This document shows, piece by piece, positions 63,137 to 64,000 of a DNA stretch of 64,000 nucleotides; position 1 is the first letter of the stretch; the number at the start of each line of letters is the position of its first letter. The position numbers and the translations under genes are program-made. The notes under the pieces were generated by a model. That model saw only the letters and a list, made by a program, of their open reading frames with translations. It had not been told where the DNA came from and did not search any database. The stretch comes from Enterobacter chuandaensis (GTDB taxonomy: Bacteria; Pseudomonadota; Gammaproteobacteria; Enterobacterales; Enterobacteriaceae), in the NCBI RefSeq assembly GCF_003594915.1, contig NZ_QZCS01000004.1, positions 1 to 64,000 on the forward strand. Reading direction: 5' to 3'.

Positions 63137-63859
63137 ATGAACAGCTGCCTCTATCACGGCGTACTTCGTCACCGCCGCCTTCAGCCGAAAACCCACGAAT
63201 TTAGCTACGGCGTTTTTATGGCCTGGCTGGATCTCGATGAACTGCCGCTGCTGGCGTCCGTCGGCGTGAGGCGCAACCGCTTTGCCGCCGCCGCGTTCCA
63301 TGACGCGGACTATCCGCTCGGCACGCCGCTTAAAGAGAACGTACTGAACAGGCTGGAGAGCCTGACCGGGGAACGTCCAGCAGGGCGGGTCATGCTTCTG
63401 ACGCAGTTGCGCTACTTCGGGTTTCATTTCAATCCGGTCAATTTTTACTACTGCTATGACCAGGACAACACGCTTCGCTGGGTGCTCGCCGAGGTGCGCA
63501 ACACGCCGTGGAACGAGCGTCACTATTACGCGGTCGACGGGCAAAATGCTCAGCCCACGGAGAAAGCGTTTCACGTTTCCCCCTTCAACCCGATGGACAT
63601 GATCTACCACTGGCGCTTCAACAACCCGGACAACACGCTGCATATGCACATTGAAAATCATCAGGAAGTAAAGGTATTTGACGCCACGCTGGCCCTGCGC
63701 CGGGAGCCTCTGACCCGTCCGGCGCTGCGCTCGCTGCTGCTGCGCATCCCGCTGATGACCCTGAAAACCGTTCTCGCCATTTACTGGCAGGCGCTGCGGC
63801 TGTGGCTCAAGCGCGTGCCGCTGTATAACCATCCCGTCCGCAGGAGTGAACGCTCATGA
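63137..63859 (+). CDS. DUF1365 protein of the lipid operon
   Basis: 240 residues from the ATG at 63137; the longer upstream frame lies within the oxidoreductase gene. DUF1365 features: NSCLYHGVLRHRRLQPKTHEFSYGVFM opening, TQLRYFGFHFNPVNFYYC, and VSPFNPMDMIYHWRF. These proteins consistently accompany the FAD oxidoreductase and the methyltransferase in this operon type; activity is unknown. Overlaps the next start by 4 bases (ATGA). Confidence 0.88.
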   Translation: MNSCLYHGVLRHRRLQPKTHEFSYGVFMAWLDLDELPLLASVGVRRNRFAAAAFHDADYPLGTPLKENVLNRLESLTGERPAGRVMLLTQLRYFGFHFNPVNFYYCYDQDNTLRWVLAEVRNTPWNERHYYAVDGQNAQPTEKAFHVSPFNPMDMIYHWRFNNPDNTLHMHIENHQEVKVFDATLALRREPLTRPALRSLLLRIPLMTLKTVLAIYWQALRLWLKRVPLYNHPVRRSERS

Positions 63860-64000
63860 CCGATCCCGTCTTTGCGCTCGAACCCGATATCCCGCGCAAC
63901 GTCCGCGTGGCGCGCTGGCTGCTGTTCCGTCTGTTAAGCGGCATTCGCGGCGGCTCGCTCACGCTGCGTGAAGGTGCGCAGACCTTTCATTTTGGCGAGA
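63856..64000 (+). CDS. Cyclopropane-fatty-acid synthase-like methyltransferase, 5' part
   Basis: 48 codons, cut by the window end. The segment RVARWLLFRLLSGIRGGSLTLREG is the usual N-terminal start of SAM-dependent cyclopropane-synthase-like enzymes that follow DUF1365, and the position is as expected. The SAM-binding domain is outside the window. Start fixed by the ATGA overlap. Confidence 0.7.
   Translation, partial: MTDPVFALEPDIPRNVRVARWLLFRLLSGIRGGSLTLREGAQTFHFGE

Overview
The window looks like chromosome of an Enterobacter-type enterobacterium. Gene order follows the Escherichia coli ynf-rsp-dcp-ldhA-ydbH-fea-tyn-paa region almost gene for gene, GC content is high, and most proteins resemble their E. 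coli K-12/W counterparts closely. Several accessory segments interrupt this backbone: a GT17 glycosyltransferase, a small membrane gene after ldhA, a diguanylate cyclase between feaB and tynA, a MurNAc-use cassette inside the paa locus, and a mixed block from about 51 kb to 60.5 kb.

Layout. 1-6.5 kb: tail of an unknown gene, dmsD, a lone Tat-exported YnfE-type molybdoreductase (ynfF, ynfG and ynfH are missing), ynfD, GT17 gene, ynfC, speG, ynfB. 6.7-14.2 kb: ynfA, the sugar-acid operon rspA-rspB-ydfJ-ydfI, ydfZ, a UspG-like stress protein and the regulator rspR. 14.3-23.5 kb: ydfG, dcp, an MFS transporter, ldhA, a small membrane protein and ydbH-ynbE-ydbL (envelope lipid transport). 23.5-41.8 kb: aromatic amine and phenylacetate catabolism, in which amine oxidase TynA makes phenylacetaldehyde, FeaB oxidises it to phenylacetate, PaaK activates it to the CoA ester, PaaABCDE epoxidises the ring, PaaG isomerises it, PaaZ opens it, and PaaF, PaaH and PaaJ carry out beta-oxidation, with PaaI as rescue thioesterase. 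41.8-48.2 kb: an AT-richer MurNAc cassette (MurR-type regulator, porin, DUF2057 protein, murQ, murP, yfeW-like hydrolase). 48.3-49.9 kb: paaX and paaY, which this cassette separates from the rest of paa. 49.8-60.5 kb: lipoprotein serine hydrolase, PEP-mutase-like enzyme plus Ada-type repair protein, a MarR pseudogene, LysR, cupin, flavodoxin-like oxidoreductase, two TetR genes, NTF2-like protein, SDR with divergent HxlR regulator, and two unknown genes. 60.7-64 kb: a tightly overlapping NTF2-like / SDR / FAD oxidoreductase / DUF1365 / cyclopropane-synthase-like operon that runs off the end.

Regulatory signals tie parts together. TGATTC/GAATCA pairs resembling PaaX half-sites lie before paaA, paaZ and paaX. 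Paired sites matching the FeaR pattern TGNCA-N8-AAA, 21 bp apart, precede feaB and (one copy imperfect) tynA. A CRP-like site lies before paaA and another before the MurNAc porin. The most notable finding is the self-contained MurNAc module with its own outer-membrane porin and a DUF2057 periplasmic protein. A perfect 15-bp inverted repeat that would bury the ynfE ribosome binding site is also worth testing.
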